DNA of 55,853 nucleotides from Pseudomonadota bacterium (GTDB lineage Bacteria; Pseudomonadota; Alphaproteobacteria; Acetobacterales; Acetobacteraceae): the NCBI GenBank assembly GCA_019351895.1, contig JABBOH010000023.1:13115-68967 (forward strand), in the 5' to 3' direction. The position numbers and the translations under genes were made by a program. Shown here in pieces: positions 43,134-51,915 of this stretch (positions are counted from its first letter, which is position 1; every line of letters begins with the position of its first letter). The notes beneath the pieces were generated by a model. It was given only the letters and a program-made list of their open reading frames with translations. It was not told the DNA's origin and searched no databases.

Positions 43134-46100
43134 TCATGGCGGGCCGTAGCCGCCACCGCCCGGCGTTGCGATACCGAGAACATCGCCCGCGTCGAGATCG
43201 CGGCGGTCTCGCCCGCCCATGGGCGTGACGACGCCGTCCCGCTCGACCCATTGCTCGCCCACCGCCCCCGCCGCGCCACCGGCGAGGCCGAACGGTCCCT
43301 CATGGCGGCGCGAGGACACGATCACCGCCGTCATCGGTTCGAGAAAGCGGAGGCGGCGCACCGCGCCGTCGCCGCCGCGCCACTGGCCCGCGCCGCCCGA
43401 GCCGCGACGGACGGAGAACTGCTCGACCCGCACGGGATAGCGCAGCTCCAGCACCTCGGGATCGGTCATGCGCGTGTTCGTCATATGAGTTTGGACTGCC
43501 GCCGCTCCGTCGAACCCCGGCCCCGCGCCGACGCCACCGCATATAGTCTCGTAATACTGTCGGCGGGCATCACCGAATAGAAGGTTGTTCATCGTAGCTT
43601 GTGCGGATGCGCAGGCTCCCAATGCACCGAAAAGCGTATTGCAGACGGCCTGCGACACTTCGGTGTTGCCGGCCACGACCGCCGCCCCCGGCTCGGGGCT
43701 CAGAAAGCTTCGCGGCGGGATCAGGATCTCGAGCGGCTCGAGACAGCCATCGTTGAGCGGGATGTCCTCGCCGATCAGACAGCGAAAGACATAAAGCACA
43801 ACGGCGCGGGTGACGGCAGGCGGCGCGTTGAAGTTGCCGGGGCTTTGCGCGCCCGTTCCCGCGAAGTCGATGGTGGCGGAGCGCGCGGCGCGGTCGATGC
43901 GGACGGCGACAGCGAGCGGCGCGCCGTCATCCATGGTGATCGCGAAGTGGCCGTCCTGCAGACGATCGATCACCGCGCGCACGCTCTCCGCCGCGTGGGC
44001 GCGAAGATGATCCATATAGGCGGCGACGCGCGGCCAACCCCAGTCGCGGAGGATGCGCGCCATCTCCCGCGATGCCGCCTCGTTGGCCGCGATCTGAGCC
44101 GCGATATCGGCGACGTTCACATCCGGGCTGCGCGCCGGATAGCGCGCCCCGCTGAGCAGCGCGCGGAACGCGGCCTCGCGAAAATCGCCCTGCGCCACGA
44201 GCAGAAAGTTGTCGATGACGACACCCTCCTCCTCGAGACTGCGGCTATCGGGCGGCGTGGAACCGGGCGTCGTGCCGCCGATATCCGCGTGGTGGCCGCG
44301 ATTGGCGGTGAAGAAGCGGATTTCCCGCCCCGTCTCGTCGAATATCGGCGTGACGACCGTGATGTCGGGCAGATGGGTGCCGCCGGCGAAGGGATTGTTA
44401 AGCGCCACCACATCGCCTGGTCTGAGCGTCTTGCCGCGCTCCGCGATGACATGGCGCACGCTTTCGCCCATCGCGCCGAGATGCACGGGCACATGCGGTG
44501 CGTTGGCAATCAGCCGGCCCACGGCGTCGAAGATCGCGCAGCTGAAATCGAGCCGCTCCTTGATATTGACGCTGAGCGAGGCGTTCTGCAGCACGACGCC
44601 CGCCTGCTCCGCCACGCTCATGAACAGGTTGCGGAACAGCTCCAGCAGCACGGGATCGGCGCGTTCCCCGGCCGCGCCCTCCGGCACCGCGACGGCGGCC
44701 TCGTCGCGGTCGAGCACCATGCCGTTGGTCGCCGTGACCCGCGCGGCCCAGCCGGGCTCGATCATCGTCGTCGCATTAGCCTCGCGGATCAGCGCGGGAC
44801 CGGCGATCCTGTCCCCGGCGCGGAGATCCGTGCGTTCGTACACGGGGGTGGTGTGTGACGCGCCGCCCGAGAACACCGCGACGGCGTCGATCGCCGTCAG
44901 CATCTCGCCCGCCTCGCGCGGCGGCAGCGACGGCTCCTCCGGCGGGGCCGCCGCCGCTATCGCCTCGACTGACAGCGCTTCGACGATCAGCGGCCGGTTG
45001 GGTGCGGCGAAGCCGAAGCGTGCCTTGTGCTGGCGCGCGAAATCGGCCCGCATCGCGTCGAGCGTGTCGAGCGCGACCGGCAGCGGCGCGTCGGTGCCCG
45101 CGAGCCTGAGATCGGCGGTCGCATGGGCCATGACAGCCTCCGCGGGCGCGCTCTGCGCGGCCAACTCCCCGCGCGCCTCCTGCTCCAGCCGCTCGCGCAA
45201 CCCGTCGATCTCCCCCAGGAGGCTCGGTTCGAGCTCACGCTCCATGGCTTGCGTGCGGATGACGGACTGATCGGCGAGCCCCATCCCGTAAGCCGACAGC
45301 ACCCCGGCCAGGGGATGGATGAAGATGCGCGTCATGCCGAGCGCGTCGGCGACGAGGCATGCATGCTGCCCGCCGGCGCCGCCGAAGCAGGCGAGGGTGA
45401 AGCGCGCGGCATCGTGGCCGCGGCGCAGCGTGATTTCCCGGATTGCCCCGGCCATGTGCGCGACCGCGATCCGCACAAAGCCTTCCGCGAGGGCTTCGGG
45501 CGTCTGCGGCTGGCCCGTTGCCGCCGCGACCTCGGCCGCGAGTCTGTCGAAGGCAATCCGCACGGCCTCGGCGTCCAGGGGCTGGTCGCCGCGGGGTCCG
45601 AAGATCGCCGGGAAATGCGCGGGCTGGATCTTGCCCAGCAGCAGGTTGGCGTCGGTCACGGTCAGCGGTCCGCCGTGGCGGTAGCAGAGCGGCCCCGGAT
45701 GCGCGCCCGCAGACCCCGGCCCCGCCGTCAGCCGCGCGCCGTCGAAGCCGAGCACCGAGCCGCCACCGGCGGCGACCGTGTGGATCGCCATCATCGGCAC
45801 GCGGAGCCGCACACCCGCGATCTCGGTCTCCGTCGCGCGCTCGAACCGGCCCGCATAGAGGGCCACGTCCGTCGATGTGCCGCCCATGTCGAAGCCGATG
45901 ACGCGGTCGAAGCCCGCCGCCGCCGCCGTGCGGGCAGCGCCGACGATGCCGCCCGCGGGCCCCGATAGGATGGCGTCCTTGCCCGCGAAGCGATCGGCGC
46001 GCGCAAGGCCGCCATGCGACTGCATGAAGAAGATCGGCGCGTCGGGCAGCGCTGCCGCCACGCGATCCACGTAGCGCCGCAGCACCGGCGACAGATAGGC

Positions 46101-46733
46101 GTCGGCCACCGTCGTCTGTCCGCGTGGCACCAGCCGCAGCAGCGGCCCGGTCTCGTGGCTCGTGGAGATTTGGGTGAACCCCGCCTCGCCCGCGAGTTCC
46201 GCGATCCGCCGCTCCTGTTCGGGATGCGCCCAGGCGTGCATCAGCGCGACCGCAACGGCGGTGAGGCCCCCTGCCCGCGCCTCGGCGAGCGCGGCCCGGA
46301 CCGCGGGCTCATCGAGCGGCGTGACCTCGGCCCCGTCCGCGCCGATCCGCGCGGTGACTTCCAGGACATCCGAGTAGAGCACCGGCGGCAGACGCACATC
46401 GAGGTCGAACAGGCGGGGGCGCGCCTGATTGCCGATGCGCAGCAGGTCGCCGAGCCCCTGGTTGATGACGAGCAGCACCGGGGTGCCGCGACGTTCCAGC
46501 AGCGCGTTCGTCGCGACCGTCGTGCCCATGCGGAGCTGCGCGATGGCGCCCGCGGGCACAGGCGCGTCGGGCGCGAGGCCGAGGATGTCGCGGATACCCG
46601 CGATTGCCGCATCCTCATACTGTCCGGGGTTTTCGGAGAGCAGCTTGCGCGTCAGCATCCGCCCGCCGGCATCGCAGGCCACGATGTCGGTGAAGGTGCC
46701 CCCACGGTCGATCCAGAACTGCCAGGCGCTCAT
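43134..46733 (-). CDS. Fused 5-oxoprolinase / hydantoinase (HyuA-HyuB)
   Basis: A 1199-residue protein joining the ATP-dependent HyuA half (FWIDRGGTFTDIVACDAGGR; GGTSTDVALYAG; FACFGGAG-like CFGGAGGQHACL) and the HyuB half (about 690-1199, LFMSVAEQAGVVLQNASLSV, DFSCAIFDAVGRLIANAPHV, GGTHLPDITVV, PGGGGYG end). Fusion in this order and length is typical of 5-oxoprolinase (OplAH), which hydrolyses 5-oxoproline to glutamate with ATP. Other cyclic amides cannot be excluded. The ATG at 46733 has no strong ribosome site. It is divergent from the J-domain gene. Confidence 0.93.
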   Translation of the reverse strand: MSAWQFWIDRGGTFTDIVACDAGGRMLTRKLLSENPGQYEDAAIAGIRDILGLAPDAPVPAGAIAQLRMGTTVATNALLERRGTPVLLVINQGLGDLLRIGNQARPRLFDLDVRLPPVLYSDVLEVTARIGADGAEVTPLDEPAVRAALAEARAGGLTAVAVALMHAWAHPEQERRIAELAGEAGFTQISTSHETGPLLRLVPRGQTTVADAYLSPVLRRYVDRVAAALPDAPIFFMQSHGGLARADRFAGKDAILSGPAGGIVGAARTAAAAGFDRVIGFDMGGTSTDVALYAGRFERATETEIAGVRLRVPMMAIHTVAAGGGSVLGFDGARLTAGPGSAGAHPGPLCYRHGGPLTVTDANLLLGKIQPAHFPAIFGPRGDQPLDAEAVRIAFDRLAAEVAAATGQPQTPEALAEGFVRIAVAHMAGAIREITLRRGHDAARFTLACFGGAGGQHACLVADALGMTRIFIHPLAGVLSAYGMGLADQSVIRTQAMERELEPSLLGEIDGLRERLEQEARGELAAQSAPAEAVMAHATADLRLAGTDAPLPVALDTLDAMRADFARQHKARFGFAAPNRPLIVEALSVEAIAAAAPPEEPSLPPREAGEMLTAIDAVAVFSGGASHTTPVYERTDLRAGDRIAGPALIREANATTMIEPGWAARVTATNGMVLDRDEAAVAVPEGAAGERADPVLLELFRNLFMSVAEQAGVVLQNASLSVNIKERLDFSCAIFDAVGRLIANAPHVPVHLGAMGESVRHVIAERGKTLRPGDVVALNNPFAGGTHLPDITVVTPIFDETGREIRFFTANRGHHADIGGTTPGSTPPDSRSLEEEGVVIDNFLLVAQGDFREAAFRALLSGARYPARSPDVNVADIAAQIAANEAASREMARILRDWGWPRVAAYMDHLRAHAAESVRAVIDRLQDGHFAITMDDGAPLAVAVRIDRAARSATIDFAGTGAQSPGNFNAPPAVTRAVVLYVFRCLIGEDIPLNDGCLEPLEILIPPRSFLSPEPGAAVVAGNTEVSQAVCNTLFGALGACASAQATMNNLLFGDARRQYYETICGGVGAGPGFDGAAAVQTHMTNTRMTDPEVLELRYPVRVEQFSVRRGSGGAGQWRGGDGAVRRLRFLEPMTAVIVSSRRHEGPFGLAGGAAGAVGEQWVERDGVVTPMGGRDRRDLDAGDVLGIATPGGGGYGPP

Positions 46734-46818
46734 GGAAAGCTGCTCATCTGTCGTCGCTCATGCTGATCCCGCGTTTGTTGATATCGCCCCAACGGGCACA
46801 CCGTGTTAGACCGCTCTC

Positions 46819-47631
46819 ATGCTTTGGGGAAAGATCATCGGCGGCGTCGCGGGCTTCGCCGTCGGCGGTCCTGCGGGGGCGGTCATGGGCGCGGCCCTGG
46901 GCCATGCCGCCGATAGCGGAGCCATCCCGCAAATCCAGAAGGGGCTCAAGGGCTTCATGCCCGGCCAGATCGGCAGCGCCTCCGCGCCGCTGAACTCGGC
47001 CCGCCTCGCCGCGATGCTCGGCCAGCGCGACCAGCTTTTCGCCATCGCGGCGGTCACGCTGTCGGCCAAGCTCGCCAAATGCGACGGCCCGGTGAACCGG
47101 CAGGAAATCGACGCCTTCAAACGGGCCTTCCATGTCCCGCCGCAGAACGTGCCGACCGTGGGGCGGCTGTTCGACGAGGCGCGCAAGACCGCCGTCGGCT
47201 ACGAAGCCTTCGCCGAGGAGCTTGCGCTCGCCTTCGAGGCTGACAATCGCGTGTTGCTGGAGGAGGTGCTGCGCTCGCTCTTCGTGATCGCGCGCGCGGA
47301 TGGCCCCGTCAATCAGGCCGAAACGCGGTTCCTGGCCGATGTTCACAGGTTGTTGCGGCTGGATCGCCATGCCTGGGATCAGGCTATGAACGGCAGCGCG
47401 GATCGCGCCCGCCCCTCCGCCGGCGAGGGCGACCCCTATCAGGAACTCGGCCTCACCCGCTCGGCATCGAACGAGGAGTTGCGCGACGCGCGCAAGCGCC
47501 TGATGCGGGAAAATCACCCCGACGGCTTGGCCTCGCGCGGCGTGCCGCCCGAGTTCATCGCACGCGCGACCGAGCGGGCCGCGCGCGTCAATGCCGCCTG
47601 GGACCGGATCAAGCGCGAGCGCGGCCTCTAG
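46819..47631 (+). CDS. DjlA-like TerB/J-domain co-chaperone
   Basis: A 270-residue protein. Hydrophobic Gly-rich N-terminus (IIGGVAGFAVGGPAGAVMGA), a TerB-like helical domain (about 70-185, VTLSAKLAKCDGPVNRQEID and FVIARADGPVNQAETRFLAD), and a C-terminal J-domain with the HPD motif in LMRENHPDGLAS. DjlA-type proteins stimulate DnaK ATPase at the membrane. The gene is convergent with yggT. Confidence 0.9.
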   Translation: MLWGKIIGGVAGFAVGGPAGAVMGAALGHAADSGAIPQIQKGLKGFMPGQIGSASAPLNSARLAAMLGQRDQLFAIAAVTLSAKLAKCDGPVNRQEIDAFKRAFHVPPQNVPTVGRLFDEARKTAVGYEAFAEELALAFEADNRVLLEEVLRSLFVIARADGPVNQAETRFLADVHRLLRLDRHAWDQAMNGSADRARPSAGEGDPYQELGLTRSASNEELRDARKRLMRENHPDGLASRGVPPEFIARATERAARVNAAWDRIKRERGL

Positions 47632-47694
47632 CGCTTGACGTGGCAATGATATCGGTCGGCCAGGACCGTCGCCCGCGGTCCCGCGGAGGCGATC

Positions 47695-48024
47695 TCAGAA
47701 GCCGCCGCCGCCGCCGAGAACCATGCGCATATAGAGATCCGCGATCAGGCGCTGCAGCGCGCCGAGCAGCAGAATGGCGATAAGCGGGCTGATGTCGATG
47801 CTGCCCAGGAACGGAATGATCCGCCGAATCGGATTGAGGACGGGGGCCGTCACACGGTCGAGGAAGTCCATGATCGTCCACACCAGCCGGTTGCGGGTGT
47901 CGATGACGCCGAAGGACGCGAGGGTGCTCACGACGGCCGCGAGAATGATGGCCCAGATATAGAGGCTGATGATCTTTTCGATCAGCCAGACAACTGTGCT
48001 CAGGAAAGGCTGGGCGGCATCCAT
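47695..48024 (-). CDS. YggT-family membrane protein
   Basis: A 109-residue protein with hydrophobic segments ([20 protein letters not shown] and [20 protein letters not shown]) and the diagnostic YggT linker [23 protein letters not shown] 48024 has GGAGGGAGAAA upstream; longer in-frame starts add unconserved Arg-rich residues. Homologues sit near cell division and proline-synthesis genes and are implicated in osmotic tolerance or membrane protein handling; function is unproven. Confidence 0.92.
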   Translation of the reverse strand: MDAAQPFLSTVVWLIEKIISLYIWAIILAAVVSTLASFGVIDTRNRLVWTIMDFLDRVTAPVLNPIRRIIPFLGSIDISPLIAILLLGALQRLIADLYMRMVLGGGGGF

Positions 48025-48121
48025 ATGGTCTCGTTTCTCCCTCCGCGTCCCCATGAGCCGCGGCCGGCGGACCCTACCGGGCGAAACAGGCCCGCGCAAC
48101 CGACTGCTGCCGCAGCCGCGC

Positions 48122-48150
48122 TTGACAGCGAAGCGCCACCTGACCATACC
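48122..48150 (+). promoter_or_regulatory. Probable sigma-70-type promoter of tRNA-Ala
   Basis: TTGACA at 48122-48127, a 17-base spacer, and CATACC at 48145-48150. The tRNA begins 15 bases after the -10 box, giving a short leader. The -35 is a perfect consensus; the -10 is weak, as is usual in GC-rich alphaproteobacteria. Confidence 0.65.
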
Positions 48151-48164
48151 CGCGCCCACGGGAC

Positions 48165-48237
<73 letters not shown>

Positions 48238-48361
48238 CCGTTCCCGATTCCAGATTACGAAATTATTTCAGCGACTAAGCCGCCGAAATTCGAGCGGATT
48301 CTCAACGTTTTGACACAGTCGCGCCACAGGGTGGTCACGGTGAACCGGGCAGTCTCGCTTC

Positions 48362-48538
48362 ATGAGCACGACGAAGCGACACACAGAGGACGAGCCCGAC
48401 GTGCCGGCGGCCAAGGCCGACGCGCCGCAGCAGGCGATAACGCCGGAGGGGCGATTCGACTGGCAGGTGCTTCTGCTGCGCTACCTGCCGGAGCCGAGGG
48501 GCTCCTCCCACGTCGTCAAGCGGTTGGCGCCGCGCTGA
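48362..48538 (+). CDS. Possible small hydrophilic protein (58 aa)
   Basis: ATG at 48362 opens a 58-codon frame, MSTTKRHTEDEPDVPAAKAD to FDWQVLLLRYLPEP and a stop at 48538. Composition is plausible (charged start, one amphipathic segment), but the ribosome site is weak and there is no recognised family. It could be a real small gene between tRNA-Ala and the ABC importer, or chance. Confidence 0.35.
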   Translation: MSTTKRHTEDEPDVPAAKADAPQQAITPEGRFDWQVLLLRYLPEPRGSSHVVKRLAPR

Positions 48539-48607
48539 CCCCGATACCGCCGAAAGGCTCAGCACGCCGCCGCGACTGGTATAGGTCTTGCTTTCCACGA
48601 TGACATG

Positions 48608-48624
48608 ACCGGGATCCCCCCGGT
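48608..48624 (+). promoter_or_regulatory. Hairpin in the leader of the ABC importer operon
   Basis: ACCGGG (48608-48613) pairs with CCCGGT (48619-48624) around ATCCC, followed four bases on by TTTTA, about 26 bp before the first ATG. It looks like a short terminator or attenuator stem. The ACGR-loop hairpins of the guanidine-II riboswitch are not present, and I could not recognise guanidine-I or -III motifs. Confidence 0.4.
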
Positions 48625-48650
48625 GATCGTTTTACTCGTGGATCGACCCT

Positions 48651-49652
48651 ATGAAGCGTCTCCTCGGCCTTGGACGAACCATCCTTCTCGCTTCCGTCAC
48701 CGCCCTCGCGGGCAGCCTCGGCGTTGCGGCCGAGGCCCGGGCGACCCCGTTGACCGTGGGCTATAGCGACTGGCCCGGCTGGATCGCGTGGCAGATCGCC
48801 ATCGACAAGGGCTGGCTGAAAAATGCCGGGCTCGATGTGAAGTTTGAGTGGTTCGATTACTCGGCATCGCTCAGCGCCTTCGCCGCAGGCAAGCTCGACG
48901 CCGACCTCGTGGCCAATGTCGATGCGCTGGTGAACGGTTCCGGCGGCGCGAAAAGCGTCATGGTCATGCTCACCGATTATTCGAGCGGCAACGACATGAT
49001 CGTCGCCAAGCCGCCGTACCGCACCGTCAAGTCGCTCAAGGGGCAGAAGGTCGGCATCGAGGTCGGGGTCGTCGAGCAACTGCTGCTCGACCACGCGCTG
49101 GCGGCCAATGGCATGACGCAGTCCGACGTGACGCTCGTGAACACGGTCACGAACGAGACGCCGCAGGTACTGGCTTCGGGGTCGGTCGCGGCCATCGGCG
49201 CCTGGCAGCCCAACGCCGGAATGGCGATGCAGCAGACGCCGGGCGCGCGCCCCGTCTATACCTCGGCCGAGGCGCCGGGCCTCATCTACGACGCGCTTGC
49301 CGTGAGCCCGGCCAGCCTCGCCAGCCATCGCGCCGACTGGGTGAAGCTCATCCGCGTCTGGGCGCACGTCGTCTCCTACATCGATGATCCGGCAACCCAG
49401 CCCGACGCGATCAAGATCATGGCCGCCCGCGTGGGGCTGGCGCCGCCCCAGTACAAGGCCTTCCTGAACGGCACGCATCTTCTGGATCTCGAAGCCGGCA
49501 ACCAGGCTTTCGTCAAGGGCACAGGACTCGACTCGATCTACGGCTCGACCGAGAACGCCAACGCCTTCAACGTCGCCAACGGCGTCTACAAAACGAAGCA
49601 GAACGTCGACAGCTACATCGACGGCTCGCTGGAGAAGGAGGCCGCGCAATAG
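48651..49652 (+). CDS. ABC importer substrate-binding protein (NMT1/TauA-like, urea-carboxylase-associated type)
   Basis: A 333-residue periplasmic protein with a Sec signal peptide (ILLASVTALAGSLGVAAEAR). The mature protein opens LTVGYSDWPGWIAWQIAIDK and contains FEWFDYSASLSAFAAGKLDA, TDYSSGNDMIVAKP, TNETPQVLASGSVAAIGAWQ and AEAPGLIYDALAVS. These are hallmarks of the binding proteins encoded beside urea (guanidine) carboxylase genes. Permease and ATPase genes follow. No carboxylase or allophanate hydrolase is in the window, so the ligand here is open. Confidence 0.88.
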   Translation: MKRLLGLGRTILLASVTALAGSLGVAAEARATPLTVGYSDWPGWIAWQIAIDKGWLKNAGLDVKFEWFDYSASLSAFAAGKLDADLVANVDALVNGSGGAKSVMVMLTDYSSGNDMIVAKPPYRTVKSLKGQKVGIEVGVVEQLLLDHALAANGMTQSDVTLVNTVTNETPQVLASGSVAAIGAWQPNAGMAMQQTPGARPVYTSAEAPGLIYDALAVSPASLASHRADWVKLIRVWAHVVSYIDDPATQPDAIKIMAARVGLAPPQYKAFLNGTHLLDLEAGNQAFVKGTGLDSIYGSTENANAFNVANGVYKTKQNVDSYIDGSLEKEAAQ

Positions 49653-49689
49653 CAGGCGCGCGCCTGCGCGTCTGTCCGGGGGACGGCGG

Positions 49690-50664
49690 ATGGCGGCTCT
49701 GAGGGTCGGGCAAAGTCTTGCGCCCCGCACGGCGCGCCGGCTGGCTCTGCTCTCCTTCGTGCTGCCGCTGCTGCTCTGGTCAGCCGTCAGCTACATCCCC
49801 TTCGTGTGGCATCCGCTGATCCTCATCACGGATCCGGGCGACGTGGACTATTTCCAGCCGGGCATGCGCATGGACCGCGCCGACTTCAGAACCGAGGTCG
49901 CGCACGCCGTCGCCGCGCACAAGCCGGTGCCGCAGGGCGTCCCGGCCAATCCCATCTATCTGCCGCCGCCGCATGCCGTGTTCCTGGCGCTGTTCACCGC
50001 CTTCGCGACACCACCGGCCACTCAGGACGGCAACTGGCTGCACGAGAGCCTGTGGCACAGCATCCAGGTCATCTTCTGGGGCTTCGTCATCTCCTCGATC
50101 CTCGGCGTGCCGCTCGGCATCCTCTGCGGCGCCTATGCGCCGATCTCGAAGCTGTCGGAGCCCTTCGTCGAGTTCTTCCGCTACCTGCCCGCCCCCGCCT
50201 TCGGCGCGCTCGCCGTCTCCATCCTCGGCATCTACGACGGACCGAAGATCGCCATCATCGTCATCGGCACCTTCTTCCAGCAGGTGCTCATCATTGCCAA
50301 TACAACGCGCAAGCTCGACTTCTCGCTTGTCGAGGCGGCGCTCACCCTCGGCACCGACCAGCGGCGGATGCTGACCCGCGTCGTCATCCCCGCCATCCTC
50401 CCGGACCTCTACCGGGACCAGCGCATCCTGCTCGGCTGGGCCTGGACCTATCTGATCGTCGCGGAGCTGATCGGCACGACCTCCGGCATCACCTGGTTCA
50501 TCACGCAGCAGGCGCGCTATCAGCATTTCCCGAACGTCTATGCCGGCATTGCCATGATCGGCATCATCGGCTTCGGCACGGACGCCTTGCTCGGGCTGCT
50601 GGCGCGGCGGCTGTTTCCGTGGGAGCGCTCGATCGCCGCGCAATTCGGCGCCAGCACGGCATGA
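49690..50664 (+). CDS. ABC importer permease
   Basis: A 324-residue permease with an N-terminal helix ([20 protein letters not shown]), a periplasmic stretch of about 80 residues, and a five-helix BPD_transp_1 domain. The cytoplasmic EAA-like loop is [20 protein letters not shown]. The extra N-terminal helix plus periplasmic insert is larger than in typical SsuC/TauC permeases and fits the urea-carboxylase-associated subgroup. The stop overlaps the ATPase ATG (ATGA). Confidence 0.9.
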   Translation: MAALRVGQSLAPRTARRLALLSFVLPLLLWSAVSYIPFVWHPLILITDPGDVDYFQPGMRMDRADFRTEVAHAVAAHKPVPQGVPANPIYLPPPHAVFLALFTAFATPPATQDGNWLHESLWHSIQVIFWGFVISSILGVPLGILCGAYAPISKLSEPFVEFFRYLPAPAFGALAVSILGIYDGPKIAIIVIGTFFQQVLIIANTTRKLDFSLVEAALTLGTDQRRMLTRVVIPAILPDLYRDQRILLGWAWTYLIVAELIGTTSGITWFITQQARYQHFPNVYAGIAMIGIIGFGTDALLGLLARRLFPWERSIAAQFGASTA

Positions 50665-51554
50665 CGCTGCCCGGCTATCTCGACCTCGCGCCCGATGTCC
50701 GCGCCCGCTTCGAGCGGCTGAAGGCGCGCGACGTCATCCTGCAGGTCGAGCATCTCACCAAGCAGTTCGAGACGCGGGCCGGCCGCACCCTCGCCCTCAA
50801 CGACATCAGCTTCACGACGCATCGGCGCGAGTTCCTTTGCATCGTCGGCCCCTCCGGCTGCGGCAAGTCCACCCTCGTGCGCATTCTCGCCGGTCTCGAC
50901 CGGCAGTCTGCAGGCGCGGTGCTGCTGGCGGGCAAGCCGGTGACCGGCCCCGGTGCCGACCGCGGCATGGTCTTCCAGGGCTACACGCTGTTCCCCTGGC
51001 TGACGGTGAAGCGCAACGTGATGTTCGGGCTGGAGATGAACAACCATGGCCGCGCGGAGGCCGAACGCGAGGCGCTGCAATGGCTCGATCTCATCGGCCT
51101 CGGCCGCTACGCCGAGGCCTACCCGCATCAGCTTTCCGGCGGCATGAAGCAGCGCGTGGCGATCGCTCGCGCGCTTGCCAACCAGCCGCGCATCCTGCTG
51201 ATGGACGAGCCCTTCAGCGCGCTCGACGCGCAGACGCGGGCACGGATGCAGAGCTACCTGCTCGAGATCTGGCGCAAGATCGACATCACGATCGTCTTCA
51301 TCACGCATGATCTGGACGAGGCGATCTTTCTGGCCGATCGTATCCTGGTGCTGAAGGCGAACCCCGGCGAGGTCGCGGAGCTGATCGAGGTGCCGGTGCC
51401 AAGGCCGCGGCACCCGAGGCAGTTCGCGGGGCCGGAATTCCGCGCGACGAAGGACCGGCTGGAGGCGCTGATCCACCCGCCTGCCCTCGGCGATGATGCG
51501 GACGCCTATCCCGAGATGCCACGCCTCACCAACGTTGCCGACGAGGTCGAGTAG
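50661..51554 (+). CDS. ABC importer ATP-binding protein
   Basis: A 297-residue ATPase with Walker [12 protein letters not shown]-loop [14 protein letters not shown], signature [15 protein letters not shown], Walker [13 protein letters not shown] and H-loop [12 protein letters not shown]. It has a 30-residue N-terminal extension before the domain, unlike SsuB/TauB. The ATG at 50661 is coupled to the permease. Confidence 0.95.
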   Translation: MTLPGYLDLAPDVRARFERLKARDVILQVEHLTKQFETRAGRTLALNDISFTTHRREFLCIVGPSGCGKSTLVRILAGLDRQSAGAVLLAGKPVTGPGADRGMVFQGYTLFPWLTVKRNVMFGLEMNNHGRAEAEREALQWLDLIGLGRYAEAYPHQLSGGMKQRVAIARALANQPRILLMDEPFSALDAQTRARMQSYLLEIWRKIDITIVFITHDLDEAIFLADRILVLKANPGEVAELIEVPVPRPRHPRQFAGPEFRATKDRLEALIHPPALGDDADAYPEMPRLTNVADEVE

Positions 51555-51556
51555 CC

Positions 51557-51754
51557 TCAGGCGGCGGGATCCGGCTCAGCGTCGGGCCCGGGTGTAGGAT
51601 GCGCCTGCCGCGCGCGCGGCACGAAGGTCGCGGGCACGGTCAACGCGCCCGGATGCTCCGCCATCCAGTCGAGCGGCGGCGGCGAGCCATGCGGCACGAA
51701 AATGAATGGCACCTTCATGGAATAAAGGGGATGCGGCTCGTCTTGATCGTTCAT
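51557..51754 (-). CDS. Small hypothetical protein (65 aa)
   Basis: Starts at ATG 51754 after a clear GGAGAG. Sequence MNDQDEPHPLYSMKVPFIFV followed by a Pro-rich tail. There is no membrane segment and no recognised family. It is convergent with the ABC ATPase (stops 2 bp apart), which argues for a real gene filling the space. Confidence 0.6.
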   Translation of the reverse strand: MNDQDEPHPLYSMKVPFIFVPHGSPPPLDWMAEHPGALTVPATFVPRARQAHPTPGPDAEPDPAA

Positions 51755-51915
51755 CGAGGCTCTCCGGTACGTTATTTCCACTAACACAAACGGATGCTTA
51801 TTGGCAACGAACTTCGCGCGGCCTCTGTCGGCACATCTCCGGATGCGTTTCATCGTGGCAAATCTGCAGCTTGTGGCGGTGGATCATCCGCCTGACGCAT
51901 CGCCGGCAAGCGGCT

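Noticed and set aside
48541-48651. Guanidine riboswitch upstream of the ABC importer
   Set aside because: The expected ACGR-loop hairpins (guanidine-II) and the conserved blocks of guanidine-I and -III are not visible by eye; only one simple hairpin is present. A covariance-model scan would settle it.
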